Shown in pieces: positions 1 to 8,736 of a stretch of 36,086 nucleotides of DNA. The stretch is from assembly GCA_015494805.1 (NCBI GenBank), contig WGAN01000119.1, positions 1 to 36,086 on the forward strand, in the 5' to 3' direction. The first letter of the stretch is position 1, and the number at the start of each line of letters is the position of its first letter. The DNA comes from Caldifarciminota bacterium (GTDB taxonomy: Bacteria > Hydrothermota > Hydrothermia > LBFQ01). A program made the translations under genes and the position numbers. The notes under the pieces were generated by a model. It worked only from the letters and a program-made list of their open reading frames with translations, had not been told where the DNA came from and did no database searches.

Positions 1-775
1 AGGTCCCTTCGGACCCCATTATTATGGCGCCGGCGTGGCCCATCCTCTTCTCCTTGGGGGCGGTGCGGCCGGCGATGAAGGCCACCACGGGCTTGTTGAA
101 CTCCTTGGCTATGTAATCGGCGGCATCCTGCTCGTCCGTACCCCCTATCTCCCCTATCAGGACCACGGCCTCGGTCTGGGGGTCGTCCTTGAAGAGCCTA
201 AGGGCATCTATGAACTTGGTCCCGATGATGGGGTCCCCACCTATACCGATGGCCGTACTCTGGCCGAAGCCGTTGGCCGTCAGGTGGGAGACTATCTCGT
301 AGGTGAGGGTACCGCTGCGGGATACGACCCCGACACCCCCCTCCTTGAAGATATGACCGGGCATTATACCCACCTTGGCCTGACCGGGGGTGATGAGGCC
401 GGGGCAGTTGGGTCCTATTATCCGGGCGCCCCTCTCCTCGGCGAAGAGCTTGGCCTTCATAACGTCGTTTACGGGGATGCCCTCGGTTATGGTGACCACG
501 AGCTTTATGCCGGCGTCTATAGCCTCCATCATAGCATCGGCGGCGAACTTCGCTGGCACGAAGATTATGCTGGTGTCCGCCCCGGTCTCCTTGACGGCCT
601 CCTTAACGGTGTTGAAGACGGGGACGCCGTGGACCTCTTGCCCACCCTTTCCGGGGGTGACGCCACCCACGATGTTGGTGCCGTACTCTAACATCAGCTT
701 GGTGTGGAAGGAGCCGTCCCTGCCGGTTATCCCTTGGACGATGACGCGGTTGTCCTTGGTTAGAAGTATGGCCAT
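1..775 (-). CDS. sucD: Succinyl-CoA synthetase alpha subunit, 3' end cut by window edge
   Basis: ADP/GDP-forming succinate-CoA ligase alpha subunit (TCA cycle, cytoplasm). It carries the CoA-binding Rossmann domain and the histidine that is phosphorylated during catalysis. The translation opens [18 protein letters not shown], a typical SucD start, continues with the [11 protein letters not shown] segment, and reaches the active-site motif GHAGAII just before the edge. About 258 residues are present; the family is about 290, so roughly 30 C-terminal residues lie outside. ATG is chosen because a TAGAAT -10 ends 8 nt upstream, and the family start agrees. It heads its own transcript; no sucC lies upstream, where the usual sucC-sucD order would put it. 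The identification is secure. Confidence 0.95.
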   Translation of the reverse strand, partial: MAILLTKDNRVIVQGITGRDGSFHTKLMLEYGTNIVGGVTPGKGGQEVHGVPVFNTVKEAVKETGADTSIIFVPAKFAADAMMEAIDAGIKLVVTITEGIPVNDVMKAKLFAEERGARIIGPNCPGLITPGQAKVGIMPGHIFKEGGVGVVSRSGTLTYEIVSHLTANGFGQSTAIGIGGDPIIGTKFIDALRLFKDDPQTEAVVLIGEIGGTDEQDAADYIAKEFNKPVVAFIAGRTAPKEKRMGHAGAIIMGSEGT

Positions 776-783
776 AGTCGTCT

Positions 784-789
784 ATTCTA
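784..789 (-). promoter_or_regulatory. -10 element of sucD
   Basis: TAGAAT on the minus strand, ending 8 nt before the ATG. No Shine-Dalgarno is visible, so the mRNA is probably leaderless. It is divergent from the promoter at 865-870. Confidence 0.6.
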
Positions 790-864
790 CTGTCGGATCG
801 TACCGGTTGGGTAGGCTCAACGAGGATTCGGTGGGCGGCTACGGCCCCGTTGCGATGGCACCCT

Positions 865-870
865 TAAAAT
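865..870 (+). promoter_or_regulatory. -10 element of the duplicated hypothetical gene
   Basis: TAAAAT ending 7 nt before the GTG start. The intervening AGAGGAC resembles a Shine-Dalgarno but sits too close to the start codon to be normal. Confidence 0.5.
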
Positions 871-877
871 AGAGGAC

Positions 878-1498
878 GTGAAGGGCGAGGACCTGATAGA
901 GATAAGAGGAATTGATGGAGAGGTTTCATATATAGGCCTCAATACGATCGTCTATGTGGATTCGTTTGTGATTGGTAAAATCGGCGATCTAAACGTGTGG
1001 AAACACAGATACTACCCCTACCACTCGTATTTCATTGATATGTACTTCGTAGAGGTTATGACGGTATGCCCGTACCCGCTTTACGACATGAACAACGCTG
1101 AAGTGAAGATTCATTATTTTGAGGATTATAGGGAAAAGTACGAAAAATTTACAAAAAGTGGTCGTATATCCCCAATAAAACACCCAACAAAGGAGGAGGT
1201 TGAAGCGATGAAAAGGAAAGGGTGGATAAAGGCGGAGCTGTTGGATGGAAACATTCTCCACATAAACCTCTCCCAGATATTCTACATAAAGTCGGCCGTT
1301 GTTGATGAGATAGATGGGCGGAAGATATACAAACACTCCTACTACCTCTTCTACGGCGATGATAGGGAAAGAACGTTGGACATCTTCACCACGACACCCT
1401 CACCCTTCTCCGATCTCAAGGACGCCTTGGAAGAGGACCCCTCACATCCCTACAGGGATACGTACTATTACTACAAGTACGGGAAAAAGGGGAGGTAA
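878..1498 (+). CDS. Hypothetical protein made of two tandem repeats
   Basis: I do not recognise this 206-residue protein. It is an internal duplication: residues 7-46 align without gaps to residues 117-156 at a constant offset of 110. Matched positions include Ile7/117, Asp13-Gly14/Asp123-Gly124, Leu21/131, Ile24/134, Tyr26/136, Lys42-His43/152-153 and Tyr45-Tyr46/155-156. Each unit looks like a small beta-rich domain followed by a charged helix and an aromatic tail. The pattern of a DG turn followed by a hydrophobic strand is loosely like a LytTR domain, but nothing supports DNA binding. There is no signal peptide. The codons are more AT-rich than in the neighbours, which may mean recent acquisition. 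GTG is chosen because of the -10 seven bases upstream. It is a single gene between sucD (divergent) and a non-coding island. Confidence 0.75.
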   Translation: MKGEDLIEIRGIDGEVSYIGLNTIVYVDSFVIGKIGDLNVWKHRYYPYHSYFIDMYFVEVMTVCPYPLYDMNNAEVKIHYFEDYREKYEKFTKSGRISPIKHPTKEEVEAMKRKGWIKAELLDGNILHINLSQIFYIKSAVVDEIDGRKIYKHSYYLFYGDDRERTLDIFTTTPSPFSDLKDALEEDPSHPYRDTYYYYKYGKKGR

Positions 1499-1920
1499 GC
1501 GATCAGGAATTGTCTTCAAATGTGGATTACACTGCTGGGAGATGGCCCACCGGTATTAAGCCGATAGAGGGGGTAATCCACCGTCCGCATAGTCTCGTAG
1601 AACTTCTGAATTTTTGAGTCATCAGGAAAAATGTATAAGATATGGAAATGCCTCGTAAATTTGTGAAAATATGCGGTTATTGCTATTAAGTTGCCTAAAA
1701 TTCTGCAAATATCTCCGAAGAATTCCAAAATTCCTTTATTTTCCCGTTTGATGAGACTGCGGGGCAATCGCCATTCTATTAGTAGAATCCCCAAATCTTG
1801 GACCGCATCAAGTAATACGCCCCACCTTTAAACGGAAATCGTTCTGGCATATGCAGTACGAAAAACTCCTTACATTGGGGAATACATCTCCCTATCAGCC
1901 AAATACCAACCTCCGACGGC
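1499..1920. other. Non-coding island with dispersed repeats
   Basis: These 420 bases between the convergent hypothetical gene and trxA hold no credible gene and are clearly more AT-rich than the flanking genes. They contain two members of the dispersed repeat family: a minus-oriented copy near 1553-1578 and a plus-oriented copy at 1748-1791. The two make a loose inverted pair about 240 bp across. No intrinsic terminator was recognised. Confidence 0.5.
1748..1791 (+). repeat. Dispersed repeat, copy matching 33072-33115
   Basis: The 44 bases match 33072-33115 at 36 positions without gaps (counted by hand), and seven of the eight differences are transitions. The core CCATTCTATTAG recurs in diverged form at other non-coding sites in both orientations. 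Confidence 0.65.
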
Positions 1921-2229
1921 CTATCCCCTCACCTCCTCCAACGCCTTCTTATACACGTGCTTGGGCTTGGCTCCAACTATCCGCTTCACCTCCTTGCCGT
2001 CCTTGAAGAAGAGGATAGTCGGGATGCTCACGACCCCCAACTCCATCGGAACCTCCGGATTCTCGTCCGTGTTCAAGCGGATGAACTTAACGTCCGTATA
2101 GACCTTGGCAAGCTCGTAGAGGTAAGGCTCTATCGCCTTGCAGGGACGGCACCAGTCCGCCCAAAGGTCTACTACCACCGTCCCATCCTTTACCTCCTCC
2201 CAGAACTGCTTGGCATCTACGTCCTTCAT
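1921..2229 (-). CDS. trxA: Thioredoxin
   Basis: Small cytoplasmic dithiol-disulfide oxidoreductase of 102 residues, the usual thioredoxin length. The active site is WCRPCK, with Cys27 and Cys30; the variable position is Arg rather than the common Gly (WCGPC). The cis-proline motif SIPT and the FFKDGKEV strand are in their normal places. No signal peptide. The start ATG lies 7 nt after a TAGAAT -10 whose first three bases are the TAG stop of the upstream beta-solenoid gene, so it has its own leaderless promoter. Together with the PDO at 27966-28637 it suggests active thiol-disulfide chemistry. Confidence 0.95.
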   Translation of the reverse strand: MKDVDAKQFWEEVKDGTVVVDLWADWCRPCKAIEPYLYELAKVYTDVKFIRLNTDENPEVPMELGVVSIPTILFFKDGKEVKRIVGAKPKHVYKKALEEVRG

Positions 2230-2236
2230 AGTTGGT

Positions 2237-2242
2237 ATTCTA
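2237..2242 (-). promoter_or_regulatory. -10 element of trxA, fused to the upstream stop codon
   Basis: TAGAAT on the minus strand, 7 nt before the ATG. Bases 2242-2240 are at the same time the TAG stop codon of the gene at 2240-2758. Confidence 0.6.
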
Positions 2243-2758
2243 ATCCTGTCCTTCGGCCCGCTCCAGATCCCCTATCCCGATGGAGACCTCTCCTTTTATC
2301 TTCCCGTTCCCTCGGACGTCCCCTATCCCGACCTCTACGGAGCCTAAGGTCCCCCCGTTATCCACGTCCCCTATGCTAACCTTTAGGAACCCGATATTCC
2401 CCTCGTTTTTTACGTCTCCCACGCTCAAACGCAGCGTGTCTATGCGTCCCCTGTTTATTACGTTCCCTACGTATATCTCCAGATGGCCCACCTCACTGCC
2501 CACCTCCACCGTCCCGACGGATACGTTCATCCTCCCTACCGGGGCGTCGACCTTAACGTAGTAGCACCTGTCGGTCAGTTTTATCCTCTTCGCCTCCGTA
2601 TCCACAACGACCGTATCTACCTCATTGCAGGAGTAGTCGCTGCTGCTGTACTCGGGGAGGTCGGAGAGTACGGGGAGTACGATGCCAGCGACCGTACCGG
2701 CGACGTAGAGGACCATCCCTAGAAAGGTAAATAGAGCTATGCCCACAACTACACTCAT
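2240..2758 (-). CDS. Membrane-anchored protein with 16-residue beta-solenoid repeats
   Basis: 172 residues. Residues 1-31 form one hydrophobic segment (signal anchor or uncleaved signal), followed by a Ser/Tyr-rich linker. Residues 74-169 consist of six consecutive 16-residue repeats with consensus (I/V)G-x-L-x-(V/I)-S-(V/I)-G-D-V-x-N-x-G, starting at 74, 90, 106, 122, 138 and 154. This strict period with alternating hydrophobics predicts a right-handed beta-solenoid of six coils, similar in style to DUF4097 or polymer-forming (bactofilin-like) proteins. Membership of either family is inference. The C-terminus is acidic. The solenoid probably lies outside the inner membrane. ATG is chosen because a TAAAAT -10 ends 9 nt upstream. 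It is divergent from the secreted protein gene. Confidence 0.75.
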   Translation of the reverse strand: MSVVVGIALFTFLGMVLYVAGTVAGIVLPVLSDLPEYSSSDYSCNEVDTVVVDTEAKRIKLTDRCYYVKVDAPVGRMNVSVGTVEVGSEVGHLEIYVGNVINRGRIDTLRLSVGDVKNEGNIGFLKVSIGDVDNGGTLGSVEVGIGDVRGNGKIKGEVSIGIGDLERAEGQD

Positions 2759-2767
2759 AGAGAGAAA

Positions 2768-2773
2768 ATTTTA
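2768..2773 (-). promoter_or_regulatory. -10 element of the beta-solenoid gene
   Basis: TAAAAT on the minus strand, 9 nt before the ATG; the spacer is pyrimidine-rich, with no Shine-Dalgarno. Confidence 0.55.
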
Positions 2774-2811
2774 CAGCCGCTACACCCGGCCAAAAGTTCC
2801 GACATCCGGTT

Positions 2812-2817
2812 TAAAAT
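2812..2817 (+). promoter_or_regulatory. -10 element of the secreted multidomain protein gene
   Basis: TAAAAT ending 8 nt before ATG 2826. It decides the start: an earlier in-frame ATG at 2739 lies upstream of this promoter and would run across the divergent promoter. Confidence 0.6.
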
Positions 2818-2825
2818 TCTGGGTC

Positions 2826-4802
2826 ATGCTAAACGTTATCTTTGCAGGGATAACACCCCTCGCAGGCGGACCGGACGGGTACGGCTACAGGTACAGGTCC
2901 ACGCAGGACGGAGACTCCGTAGTGATGAACTGGATAGAGATCTCAACCACCGGTACCCCTACGGGGGCTACCGACGACTGGTGTTCGGGGTACTCGGCTT
3001 CAAGACTCTACTACCTCGGCTTCTCCTTCCCCTTCTACGATGGGGTAACGGACTCCATTTCCATATGTTCCAACGGAACCGTGATCCTGCGGGACTTAAG
3101 CACATACCTTGGCTTTTCCAACTACGCCCTACCCTACACCTCCACGTCTGCCGGTTTCATCGCTGCCCTGTGGAACGACCTCAACCCCAACGGCTCTGGG
3201 GCTGACGACATATACTTCCAGTCCTTCTCCTCCTGTCCCGACGGGTACTCCGGAGCCTGCGCCGTAGTTGAGTGGCACAACGTACCGAGGTTTGGAGGGA
3301 GCCTGTTGATGAACTTTGAGGTGATCCTCTACGACAACGGGAACATAAAGCTCCAGTACAACTCCGCCGTAGATTACGGGGACGCCACCGTAGGTATCCA
3401 GAACTCCGGAGCCGACACCCTCAACGATTACTATATGGAGTACGTCTATAACGGGAACCCGTCTTCCCACATCCCCGACAGCGGTACCGTTATTATGTTC
3501 TACTACCCCGTCCCCATAGACTACAACGTAGGGGCCTTGGAGGTCTCCCCTTCGGGTCCCATAGATGTTGCCCCCATATCCTTTAGGGCGACGGTGGAAA
3601 ACGGCGGACTCGTCCCCACGACCTCCACGGCAGTGATCCTGAACGTCTACGACACCTCCTCCTCAACCCTGGCCTTCAGCGATACCCAGACTGTAGCCAT
3701 ACCGGAGACCTCCACCGTTGAGGTGACCTTTGACCCCTTCACCCCTTCGCCAAGTAAGGTCTATAGGGTGGAGGTAATGGCTGTAGAGCCGGCGGATACG
3801 GTGCATTACAACGATACGGCCTCAACCTATGTGCGCACCGTTTACCTCTTCGGAGAGGTGGTAAGGAGGTGGCAGTTCCCCGATATAGGGGATGGGAGCG
3901 GATACAGCTTCGCCGGTATGACCTACGTCCCGGACAGTGGCAACTTCTACGTCGTCTCCCTCAATCCGAGGGGTGTCTTGACCTTTGACCCCGACGACCC
4001 GTCAGGCACCTTGGACCTGTCCTCTCTGGGCCTCCATCCCTTCTTCGGCGGGGACGACTACGCTTGGGGCATAGCCTACGGGAACGGCCGCTTCTACGTC
4101 TCCCACTTCGGATACGATGGCTCCTCCATCACGGGGAGCGTGATAGGATACTACGACAGCAACGGCAACCTCGTAGACAGTCTTGACGTATGGTCCAACG
4201 TTGAGAGCGGCGGCTACATGGCCGGTATGGACTGGGACGCATCCACGGGGCTGCTCTGGGGAGTTTACGGACAGGGGTCCAACTCCATCTACAAGATAGA
4301 CGTAGCCGCCAAAGACACGGTCGGCACCTTCCCCAACGCCTCCGGGGGGACGCTCCTAGACATCTCCGTCTTCAAGCCCCTCAACGAGGTGTATTACGGG
4401 GGAATGCACGTCAGCCAGATATTCAGGGTTTCCTACGGTGGGACCCTCTTAGAGGCCGACTCCCTCCCCCTCGTCGTGGGTATGGACGTATGGCCGGAAT
4501 GCACCTCCCCCGACGATCCCATCTTCCTCTTCGTAAGTCTCAACGACCGGAACAACACCCTCCTGAAGGTGGCCACGGGCCACACGTGCGGTGAGATGAC
4601 GTCGGTAGCCGAGGCCCGCCCCTCCACTCCCCCTTCTTCGGTTAGGGTTGTGGGCCGTACGGTTGAGGTGGAAGGCTCCGCCGTCCTCTACGATGCATCC
4701 GGTAGGTTGGTGGCCCGCTTCAAGGACTCCTACACCCTGAAGCGTCCGGGGGTCTACTTCGTAAGGGCGGGAGGTAGGCTCCTCAAGGTCGTGGTGAGGT
4801 AG
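2826..4802 (+). CDS. Secreted multidomain surface protein with type IX-like C-terminal sorting domain
   Basis: About 658 residues. A short hydrophobic N-terminus (MLNVIFAGITPLAGG) looks like an export signal without a basic n-region. The next 210 or so residues form an aromatic, Asp/Gly/Asn-rich beta domain. Residues 230-340 resemble a CARDB adhesion module. Residues 345-605 contain GMTYVPDSGNFYVV-like strands typical of a beta-propeller. The last 55 residues (VLYDASGRLVARF, then RPGVYFVRAGG) match the style of Por/type IX sorting domains, with a final Arg. It is probably outer-surface bound or released; adhesion or enzyme function is unknown. The C-terminal resemblance is by eye. ATG 2826 is preferred over 2739 because of the -10 at 2812-2817. 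Single gene. Confidence 0.8.
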   Translation: MLNVIFAGITPLAGGPDGYGYRYRSTQDGDSVVMNWIEISTTGTPTGATDDWCSGYSASRLYYLGFSFPFYDGVTDSISICSNGTVILRDLSTYLGFSNYALPYTSTSAGFIAALWNDLNPNGSGADDIYFQSFSSCPDGYSGACAVVEWHNVPRFGGSLLMNFEVILYDNGNIKLQYNSAVDYGDATVGIQNSGADTLNDYYMEYVYNGNPSSHIPDSGTVIMFYYPVPIDYNVGALEVSPSGPIDVAPISFRATVENGGLVPTTSTAVILNVYDTSSSTLAFSDTQTVAIPETSTVEVTFDPFTPSPSKVYRVEVMAVEPADTVHYNDTASTYVRTVYLFGEVVRRWQFPDIGDGSGYSFAGMTYVPDSGNFYVVSLNPRGVLTFDPDDPSGTLDLSSLGLHPFFGGDDYAWGIAYGNGRFYVSHFGYDGSSITGSVIGYYDSNGNLVDSLDVWSNVESGGYMAGMDWDASTGLLWGVYGQGSNSIYKIDVAAKDTVGTFPNASGGTLLDISVFKPLNEVYYGGMHVSQIFRVSYGGTLLEADSLPLVVGMDVWPECTSPDDPIFLFVSLNDRNNTLLKVATGHTCGEMTSVAEARPSTPPSSVRVVGRTVEVEGSAVLYDASGRLVARFKDSYTLKRPGVYFVRAGGRLLKVVVR

Positions 4803-4830
4803 CCGCACCGGGGCGTTCGGATTTAGAATT

Positions 4831-4836
4831 TACACT
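4831..4836 (+). promoter_or_regulatory. -10 element of the cation exchanger gene
   Basis: TACACT ending 6 nt before the ATG. An alternative TAGAAT at 4824-4829 would leave 13 nt. Either way there is no Shine-Dalgarno. Confidence 0.45.
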
Positions 4837-4842
4837 TTTGGT

Positions 4843-5850
4843 ATGGGGGTGGTGAAGGACGTCCTCTTGGTGGTCGTGGGGTTGGCGGTGGTGATAAAGG
4901 GGGCGGATCACCTCTTGGACGGTGCGGTTTTCCTGTCGCGGAGGTTGAGGGTGCCGGAGTTGTTGGTGGGTCTCACGGTGGTGGCCTTCGGTACCTCACT
5001 GCCGGAGCTGGTAATAAACGTTCTGGCCAGTTTTAGGGGGGAGGCGGGGATAACGGTAGGAAACATAGTCGGCTCCAACGTCGCCAACATCCTCCTGATC
5101 CTCGGTATAACCGCCCTCGTCTCCCCCTTAAAGAGCCACGCCCTCATCCTAAAGAGGGAACTTCCCGCCAACCTCCTACTCGTCCTCCTCCTGGTCACCC
5201 TCGTACTCCTCCCAAGCTCCGGTGGTCTGCTCATATCCCGTACGGAGGGCCTCATCCTACTCCTGTTCTTCGCTATTTACCTTTATCTCACCATCTTCCG
5301 CTCCAAGGGGGAGGGGATGGAGGTAGAGGGTGTAGACGGTACGGTTCCCAAGGCCCTCTTGAGGGTGTTCGGGGGCAGCGTAGCCCTGGCCTTCGGATCG
5401 GAGTGGGCCTTGGACGGGGCGGTTTCCTTCGCCCATCATCTCGGCATAAGCGAGGTCTTCGTCGGCCTATTCGTCCTGGCCGTTGGCACCTCCCTGCCGG
5501 AGTTGGTCACCTCCACCCTCGCCGCCCTTAGAGGCAACCCCTACATAGCCCTCGGCAACGTCTCCGGCTCCAACATCTTCAACGTTGCTATGATCCTCGG
5601 CCTTAGCGCCCTCATAAACCCCATCTCACTGCCAAGGAGGGCGGTCTTTGACGTCCTCTTCCTCCTGTTTGCTACTTTTCTCTTCCTCCTCTTCGCCCTA
5701 ACCGGCGGAGGGAAACTCCTCGGCAGGAGGAGGGGGATGGTCTTCCTCTCCCTCTACGCCCTCTACCTATTCCTCTCCATCCAGATGGAAGCCTCCGGCG
5801 GAGGCTCCCCCTTTCTCGCCCTCCGGGAGGTCCTGCTCCACCTACTCTAA
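4843..5850 (+). CDS. Ca2+/Na+-type cation antiporter, YrbG/CaCA family
   Basis: Inner-membrane antiporter of 335 residues with the two inverted alpha repeats of the CaCA superfamily. Repeat 1 has GTSLPE at 50-55 followed by VGNIVGSNVANILLILG. Repeat 2 has GTSLPE at 215-220 followed by LGNVSGSNIFNV. The two Glu residues (55 and 220) are the conserved ion-binding ones. About ten hydrophobic segments are visible, with a hydrophilic loop near 152-170. Length fits YrbG-like exchangers (about 320-350). The ion pair cannot be read from sequence. Its 3' end overlaps the convergent DUF4175-like gene by 9 bp. Confidence 0.9.
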   Translation: MGVVKDVLLVVVGLAVVIKGADHLLDGAVFLSRRLRVPELLVGLTVVAFGTSLPELVINVLASFRGEAGITVGNIVGSNVANILLILGITALVSPLKSHALILKRELPANLLLVLLLVTLVLLPSSGGLLISRTEGLILLLFFAIYLYLTIFRSKGEGMEVEGVDGTVPKALLRVFGGSVALAFGSEWALDGAVSFAHHLGISEVFVGLFVLAVGTSLPELVTSTLAALRGNPYIALGNVSGSNIFNVAMILGLSALINPISLPRRAVFDVLFLLFATFLFLLFALTGGGKLLGRRRGMVFLSLYALYLFLSIQMEASGGGSPFLALREVLLHLL

Positions 5851-8691
5851 TATCCCCCTTATGTACCTCTCGTAGAGCCTCCTCTCCTCCGGGGAGAGCT
5901 TACCCTCCCGCAGGTACCTCCGGTATATCTCTACGATCCTCTCCCTGTCTATGACGGGTTTGATGTGCGCCCTCTCAACCTTGAAGGGCTTGGGCCTCTG
6001 GGCCTCGTACTTCGGTTCCGTCCTCTGGCGTCGGAGGGCCTTGCGGGCCTCAAGGAGGCGTATGGTGATGCGATGCGCCCTCCTCTTCAGCTCCTCCGCC
6101 CTCTTGAGGGCGTCGGGCGACCTCATCTGCCTCTCCAGCTCCTTCATCTCCCTTAGGGCCTCCTCCATTCGGTTGAGGGCGTCGGAGGGGGCGCCCCTGC
6201 TCCTCATCCCCTCTATCAACCCCTCAAGGGCCTTGCGGAGGGCCATCTGGCGGGCGAGCATCTCGGCGAGCTGCTCGGAGGTCATCCCCTTACCGAGCTG
6301 TTGGGATATGCTGTTCTGTTCCCCCGCCATCCGGGCGAGCTGTCTCATATAGGCCTCCATACCCGTTGAACCCCCGGCGTTCTGGCAGGCCTGGGCGGAG
6401 GAGGAAGTCATAAGGGAGAGGGTCCGTAGGAGGGCCTGGGCCTGCTTTACGTGGGCCTCCGCCCCCTTCCTGTCTCCGCTCTTCAGCTCCTGCCTAGCCG
6501 CCTCCAACTCGTTATGTACGAGACGGGCTATCTTGGAGAGCTTGGGGGATACGAAGACGCTCTTCTTGGAAAGTTCCTTCAGCCTCGCCTCCATGTCAAG
6601 GGATACGGCCTTACCCGCCTCAAGGGTCTTCTCGCCTAGGTCCCTCTCTAGACGCATGTCCATAAAGGCGGCGGCGTCCCCTATCTCCTGAAGCGTCTGC
6701 ACCACCTCCCTCTTCCTTTTATCCACCGTCTCCTCGTACGTCCTCTGGGCGAGCTGGGCGGCCTCCTCAAGGTTCCTACGGGCTTCCCTCTGCTCCCTCC
6801 GGAAGTCCCCCCCGCTCTCCATCATCCTCATTGCGGCCTCCATCCTCCTCTCCGCCTTGTCCATCAGCTCCTCAAGTCTCTTCAGGTTCTCCTTACTTAT
6901 ATCCTTGGCCTCCTTGAGACTGTCCAACTTCCGCTTTAGATCCTCAACCTCCCGGCGGAGTTTCCCCTGCTCGTAGGGGGACCTCTTACCCTCTATCTCC
7001 GCCTGCTTGGTGGCGAGGTCCTGGAGCCTATCCGCCATTTCACGGAGCCTCTTCTCCTGTACGTACCTTTTCAGGAGGGCCTTGAACCTCTCCAGCTCCT
7101 CCCTCAACTCCCTCTGGTTCATGCGGAGGTCCTTTAGGGCCTTGGCGACGGCCTTGGGGTCCATCTTCCGCATCGCCTCCTGGAGCTTTTGGAGGGCCTT
7201 GGCCAGCTCCTCGTCCATACTCTCCTGAAACAGCCTCTGCACCTCCATAACGAGGCGGGCCAGGTCCGGGTCCCTTATCTGGGAGGCTATCCTGTCAAGG
7301 GCCTCCTTTATGTCCTTGTACGTCCTCTCCGTCTCCTTTATGGCGCTGGAGATCTCCCTCTTCGTCCCCTCCGATAGGTTCTGGGAGACCTCCAAGTCCT
7401 CCTGCAGTTCCTTCAGCCTCCTCTCAAGCTCCTTAACCTCCTCCCCCTTCTCCGTTAAGAGCTTCTCCTTAAGGACCTCCTCCGGTGCCTTGGGCAGAAG
7501 TATGAGGGTGTCGGATAGGGAGACCTGACCGGCGACGTCCACAGCGTAGGCTACGGCCTTAAGGGTGTCCCCTCCCCGGAAGGTTACGTCGTACGAGGCG
7601 TTGGGGGTGCGGCCCCGGAGACCGAGGGAACTCCTCTCCCACCTCCCCCCCTGATACACGTAAAGGCCTACGTCCCTAAGGGCGATGTCGTCGTAGGCCG
7701 CCACCACTCCCGGTACGTCCCCCTCCGTCTTCAGTATCCCCGTCGGCTGCAGGGTTACGCTCGGAGGCCTGTCCTCTATCACCCTGACCTTGAAGGCGGG
7801 GTACCTGAACCTCTCCCCCATCCGGAAGACGTCTGCGAAGACCTCAACGTCCTCCTTCAGGGTATCCGGCAGATTGACGAAGTGGGCGCTGTCCCCACTG
7901 TGCCGGATCCGGAGGCTGTCAAAGGTGCTGTACTCGTATGCTACGTTCTCCCTCTGAAGGGGACGCTTTCCGAGTCCGGTGTAGGGAGGGGGGACGATGT
8001 AGCCATCCACACCGTAGAGGACGGGACGGGGTAGGACCTCAAGATTTCCTTTACCGGATCTCCCCTTGACGCTTAGGACGTATCTACCCGGAGGGAGGTC
8101 GTACAGCCTGACCGTACCCTCCACGGGTACCTCCCTGTTGGTCTCACCACGGATGACGAGGGTAAACCGCTCCCTTCCCCCTCCCTCGCCGATACGGACT
8201 ACGAGGGTATCCCCCACCCGGAGGCCGGAGACCTTAAGGGTGTCCCCGGCGAGGACCTTTAGGGCCTTCGGGCGGAAGATGACAGGGGGCCTGTGGGGGA
8301 AGGGAACGAGGGCGGATAGGAGGAACAGGGCGGAGGGTATTAGAAACGGCAGGAAGAGGCGGAAGTTGGGGCGATAGCCGAAGGGTTGGGAGGATACCTC
8401 CCGCCGGAGCCTCTCCACCGAGGGGTGGGATACCCCCCTCTCCACCAGCTCGTAAAGGGATACGAGCCTCTCCCGTAGGGCGGGGTTGCTCTCCTCAAGG
8501 TACCATACGAACCTCCTCTTGTCCCAGGGCCTGACCCACAGGAGGAAGGCAAGCGATAGGATGATGTGGGCGGGTACGAGCCACGGCCAACCCCTCCAGA
8601 GGAGGACGGCGGAGACCAAAACTCCCGTACCGACCACCAAACCGAAGGTTATGGCCAGATGGATCCTGAAAAGCCTATCTACCCTTTCCAC
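5842..8691 (-). CDS. DUF4175-like membrane protein with very long coiled coil
   Basis: About 949 residues. There are two transmembrane segments near 10-32 and 36-53 and a third near 127-147. A beta-rich, probably periplasmic, region of about 280 residues follows (VLAGDTLKVSGLRVGDTLVV style). From about residue 430 to the end it is Glu/Lys/Arg/Leu/Met-rich heptad coiled coil with several breaks. This layout matches the large DUF4175 proteins (TIGR02302 style), whose function is unknown. GTG at 8691 is chosen because a TAAAAT -10 ends 8 nt upstream. An in-frame ATG at 9051 would add 120 residues antisense to efp with no membrane-protein character. A structural or envelope-spanning role is inference. 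Confidence 0.75.
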   Translation of the reverse strand: MERVDRLFRIHLAITFGLVVGTGVLVSAVLLWRGWPWLVPAHIILSLAFLLWVRPWDKRRFVWYLEESNPALRERLVSLYELVERGVSHPSVERLRREVSSQPFGYRPNFRLFLPFLIPSALFLLSALVPFPHRPPVIFRPKALKVLAGDTLKVSGLRVGDTLVVRIGEGGGRERFTLVIRGETNREVPVEGTVRLYDLPPGRYVLSVKGRSGKGNLEVLPRPVLYGVDGYIVPPPYTGLGKRPLQRENVAYEYSTFDSLRIRHSGDSAHFVNLPDTLKEDVEVFADVFRMGERFRYPAFKVRVIEDRPPSVTLQPTGILKTEGDVPGVVAAYDDIALRDVGLYVYQGGRWERSSLGLRGRTPNASYDVTFRGGDTLKAVAYAVDVAGQVSLSDTLILLPKAPEEVLKEKLLTEKGEEVKELERRLKELQEDLEVSQNLSEGTKREISSAIKETERTYKDIKEALDRIASQIRDPDLARLVMEVQRLFQESMDEELAKALQKLQEAMRKMDPKAVAKALKDLRMNQRELREELERFKALLKRYVQEKRLREMADRLQDLATKQAEIEGKRSPYEQGKLRREVEDLKRKLDSLKEAKDISKENLKRLEELMDKAERRMEAAMRMMESGGDFRREQREARRNLEEAAQLAQRTYEETVDKRKREVVQTLQEIGDAAAFMDMRLERDLGEKTLEAGKAVSLDMEARLKELSKKSVFVSPKLSKIARLVHNELEAARQELKSGDRKGAEAHVKQAQALLRTLSLMTSSSAQACQNAGGSTGMEAYMRQLARMAGEQNSISQQLGKGMTSEQLAEMLARQMALRKALEGLIEGMRSRGAPSDALNRMEEALREMKELERQMRSPDALKRAEELKRRAHRITIRLLEARKALRRQRTEPKYEAQRPKPFKVERAHIKPVIDRERIVEIYRRYLREGKLSPEERRLYERYIRGILE

Positions 8692-8699
8692 GCACCCGT

Positions 8700-8705
8700 A
8701 TTTTA
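8700..8705 (-). promoter_or_regulatory. -10 element of the DUF4175-like gene
   Basis: TAAAAT on the minus strand, 8 nt before GTG 8691; divergent from the efp promoter 31 bp away. Confidence 0.6.
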
Positions 8706-8736
8706 GAGGGGAACGGCGACGTAGGGTGTCCTCCCG

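Noticed and set aside
35-691. Plus-strand open frame of 218 residues opposite sucD
   Set aside because: It is the antisense shadow of sucD, which is conserved to its active-site histidine on the other strand.
1516-1794. Minus-strand frame of 92 residues in the first island
   Set aside because: It covers the dispersed repeat copies, has atypical composition and no promoter in the usual spacing.
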